DNA from: Cryptomeria japonica | Taxonomy: Eukaryota; Streptophyta; Pinopsida; Cupressales; Cupressaceae | NCBI RefSeq assembly: GCF_030272615.1 | Contig: NC_081407.1 | Coordinates: 267,670,075 to 267,734,074 of the forward strand | Length of the DNA: 64,000 nt | Direction: 5' to 3' | Shown here: positions 61,374 through 64,000 of the stretch, one piece after another | How the letters are laid out: each line of letters starts with the position of its first letter | Numbering within the stretch: position 1 is the stretch's first letter | The notes under the pieces: model-generated | The model's database searches: none | Told to the model about the DNA's origin: nothing | The model's input: the letters and a program-made list of their open reading frames with translations, nothing else | Program-made: the position numbers and the translations under genes

Positions 61374-61639
61374 CTCACTCTGAGGCTTCTATATCCCAAA
61401 TGGACTCAAGATCCGGAAACTGACTAGTACTAACAGGTTCATCTTTATTCTGAGTCGGGTATTCAAAAATTTCTTCATCTTCATGTTGACTCTAAGTCTG
61501 CGATCCATCATTTGTCTCAGCACTAGCACTAGCAGTAGGACCACCAGCTTTTAAAGTGTTTCAAAACCCTCGTCTTTCACGCATGGAATTCCAGATTTCC
61601 AGTGCCCTATCATATGGAAAATCTCTAACATTATATTGG
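61374..61639 (-). pseudogene. short unidentified coding remnant
   Basis: The reverse strand reads PYDRALEIWNSMRERRGF, then after a stop AGGPTASASAETNDGSQ and EDEEIFEYPTQNKDEPV. The composition (Ser/Ala/Glu-rich tail after a structured start) looks protein-like, but at under 90 codons with stops it cannot be assigned. It is cut on its upstream side by the LTR at 61640. Confidence 0.3.
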
Positions 61640-63284
61640 TGTGTGGGGGAAAAAAGTGACACTAAGCAAACATGCCCTAATCTCACCTTCAATCACACAT
61701 TTGTGGAATATGAAAGAGCCTAGAGGTATCACACAATTGGCTACTTCTTTTTGTGGAAGAGAGAGCCACGGGCTACCTATTAGGATTTCTATTCCTTTGT
61801 TGTAATTGAAAGATAAAATGATGCAAGTTCAATTCTTAACCCCAAAGTGCAAGTATGAACTAATAACAAGATTGCAGAATTGAACTTAAACAATGGAAAG
61901 CTATAAACACAAGGACAAGACAAGAATGTAAATGCATACCCGGAGTTAAAATTTGACTGAAAATGTTCGGGACGGGGGCGCGGGCGCCACTGTCCTGATT
62001 CTGCCCCTGAAACTGCTCCGAAAACTGCTGTTTTGCACTCTGGAAAAAGCTGTCAAAAATGCTGAAAAGGCTGTCTGTCAGGAGGACCAGGGCGCCCAGC
62101 GCCCCTATCCTGGCAGGACCAGGGTGCCCCACGCCCCTATCCTGGTTTTTTGCTCTGAAATTTGGTGGGAAGGTCGGTCTCAGTCTGCTTCTCCCGGATC
62201 TGCAACCTGCGACGTCGTCCGAGTCCCAAAACCTGCACTTATATCTGAAAAGGTGTTTGGGCGGCTATATAGGGTTTTGCCTCAGTCAAAACCCCGCTTC
62301 AGTGATTTCCACCTCCACGAATAGCCAAGTTGTATTGTAAAATGTATTGTGTGTGCAGACCTAGTGTGTGTGCAAGGTCCTTAAATGCAAGTAAGCAAAC
62401 TAGAGCAACCTAGAAAGTAAACCCTAATTGCTTGTAAATGATAATGTAAATGCTCTAAATCAAGATGCAAAGTGATCTAAAGAATGAATAAAGGATATAT
62501 TGAAGCTTATGCAAAGACATGAAAACAACATGAAATCATACCCAACCCTCAAGGGAGGAGTACAAGCCAATCTTCAGTCGGTAATCTCCTATTGTTCTTC
62601 AATGTCTTCCAAGCCCTAAATGAATGAATGAAATTGATGAATGCTTGATAGAAGGATGTTGAATGTTGTTGAAGTCTTCAAAGATCTGCTCTTTCGCTGC
62701 ATAGAAGGTCCCTTAAAGCCAAAAATCGGATCCTTTCAAATGAAGAAAGAGAGCTCTTATATATGAAACCCTAGGTCTTAATTTCGACTTTTGGCCGACC
62801 TAGAGATCGAATATCCTGCCAATTTCTTGGGGTTAAGCTTTATTTTATGATTGGATCGCGCTCCTAAAATTTCGGGAAAAATGTCCGGGACCATGTTGCA
62901 CTCCGGGCGCCATGGTCCTGACAACTTTTCACCAAATTTTCAGGGCCGTCGGATATGATGATTTTAGAGAGAATCCCGAAGTTACAGGTGATTTCGAGAT
63001 GTTTTGACCCCCAAAACCAAGCCCCCAAGTTCAAAATAGGACCTAATTAAGGTTTTTGATTAAATGATGTATTGGAAGAATAAAATGAAAGGGGCACACT
63101 TTAATGAAAAGGGCCCAACTTTATGATATAGGAGATGATAAAATAGAACCCTAGACCTAATTAATTTAATTAATTAAGTGCTAAAGGGGAAATGCAATGC
63201 AAAATGCAAAATGCGCCAAGGCGGGTGCTAAACTAGGTGTGAAATTGTACCACCCTAGCAAGTGCGTACAATTTACGACGCTAC
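61640..63284 (+). repeat. probable LTR at right end
   Basis: 1,645 bp from TGTGTGGGGGAAAAAAGTG to TTACGACGCTACA, with TG...CA ends. It is followed by TTTAGCCCCC where a primer-binding site would lie. TATA-like words are at 62266-62272 (within GCTATATAGG) and 62758-62764. It contains a GC-rich module (61970-62230) with the 32-bp tandem repeat at 62083-62146. The interior of the element would extend right, out of the window. No target duplication could be tested. Confidence 0.5.
62083..62146. repeat. 32-bp tandem repeat, GC-rich
   Basis: AGGACCAGGGCGCCCAGCGC... is repeated immediately as AGGACCAGGGTGCCCCACGC..., each unit ending CCCCTATCCTGG. A partial inverted relative, GCGCCATGGTCCTGAC, lies near 62908. 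Confidence 0.85.
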
Positions 63285-64000
63285 ATTTAGCCCCCACTTT
63301 AGCGGTCATATGAACACTACGTGCATATGCAAGCTAAAGTACAGAAAAGTAAACATTATTTGAAAAAGGATATATCCATAAGTCTATCGAACGAAGCCCC
63401 CAGCGGTATCTGCAGTACATAGTTAGGAACCGCACCCTACAAAACACACGTTAGATCACAAAATCACCTAATGCTTACTAAGGAAGGTGATGAAAATTCG
63501 AGGGTAGCTATATGCCCCCCCCTGTTTCGGCTTGCTAATTTTAGTGAGTTGAAACAGGGTATCATGTTTACCACTTCGAATTGTTAAAGAATATTGATGA
63601 CAAATGCTCACAAGAAGATTTGATATGAGATCAAAAACTAATGGAGAATCATTTGGTAAGAAAGAGGACTAAATCTCAATTCCAACACAACAAAGAGTGT
63701 GAGGATTTGAGAGTTCTCTAACACAAGATGAAGGATGTAAATGGAAACAAAATGCAAAGAGAAGAAAAGAAAGGAAAAAAGCATGAATACACACATTGGT
63801 GATACATGAGAAGAATAGTGAGAGAGAAAACATGGACTTCTCGCCCCTAGATCTTGTCTAGGTGATCCATGGGAAAAGGACATGGAAAACTAGCCCCTAG
63901 AGTCTGTCTAGGTGATCCATGTAAGGGAGGAGAGTGAGAAAGTCTAGCCTTATGCCGCTAGTTCCACTCAACCTCGTGCATGTGTGTGTAAGGGAGGTTA
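63285..64000. other. leader/interior of right-hand LTR element
   Basis: No coding sequence recognised. CCCTGTTTC (63518-63526) pairs with GAAACAGGG (near 63551) as a 9-bp stem. At 63841-63871 and 63891-63921 a 31-base segment ending TCTAGGTGATCCATG is repeated with a 50-bp period. Confidence 0.5.

Noticed and set aside
63638-63883. 81-codon minus-strand frame at the right edge
   Set aside because: It overlaps the 50-bp repeat, has low-complexity Phe/Ser/Leu content and no family resemblance.

Overview
The window reads as plant nuclear DNA from a large, gene-poor, repeat-rich genome. A gymnosperm, probably a conifer, is my best guess. The grounds are low overall G+C, very few intact reading frames, plant-type Copia and Ty3/gypsy (Tat lineage) retrotransposons in several states of decay, solo LTRs nested in older elements, and a plant mobile domain relic. 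The assignment is by style; no species marker is present. Nothing bacterial, organellar, rRNA or tRNA was recognised.

Layout. (1) 27-1355 (+): one intact intronless gene for an ALP1/HARBI1-like protein, a Harbinger-type DDE nuclease relative in which two of the three expected catalytic acids appear replaced. It is the only clearly intact protein gene. (2) 1.4-18 kb: AT-rich non-coding DNA with decayed LTR-element traces: an LTR-like segment near 5.7-6.5 kb, a tRNA-iMet primer-binding site at 9819, tandem duplications, an 89-nt foldback at 4392-4480 and a compound microsatellite. (3) 18.1-24 kb: an old DNA transposon. A multi-exon transposase-like pseudogene (+) is split by a 1.07-kb solo LTR and followed by a convergent unknown frame (-) and tandem repeats. 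(4) 26335-33562: a complete but dead Copia element on the minus strand, with two LTRs, primer-binding site, polypurine tract and gag-pol. (5) 35.1-39.8 kb (+): a possible LTR followed by a two-exon plant mobile domain (PMD) pseudogene. (6) 42.3-50.8 kb (-): a decayed Tat-lineage Ty3/gypsy element with gag, protease, an acidic linker, RT, RNase H, a second (archaeal-type) RNase H and integrase, interrupted by a 1.3-kb solo LTR. (7) 52.2-60.5 kb: an unidentified element. A decayed minus-strand coding region of about 1,150 codons with no domain I recognise lies between two arrays of a GCGA-N4-GCGA motif. (8) 61.6-63.3 kb (+): a probable LTR whose internal region runs off the right edge.

The most interesting signal is in region 7. 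The motif (two GCGA half-sites 8 bp apart) occurs on both strands, largely alternating in orientation, with neighbouring sites 41-44 bp or 32-34 bp apart. These distances are close to four and three turns of DNA, so the sites would lie on one face of the helix. A block of about 160 bp is shared in direct orientation by the two arrays, as expected of LTRs or long terminal direct repeats. I cannot match this element to a described family. A second, smaller phased array (AACCGG-type motif, 20-22 bp spacing) sits in the U3 region of the Copia LTRs.
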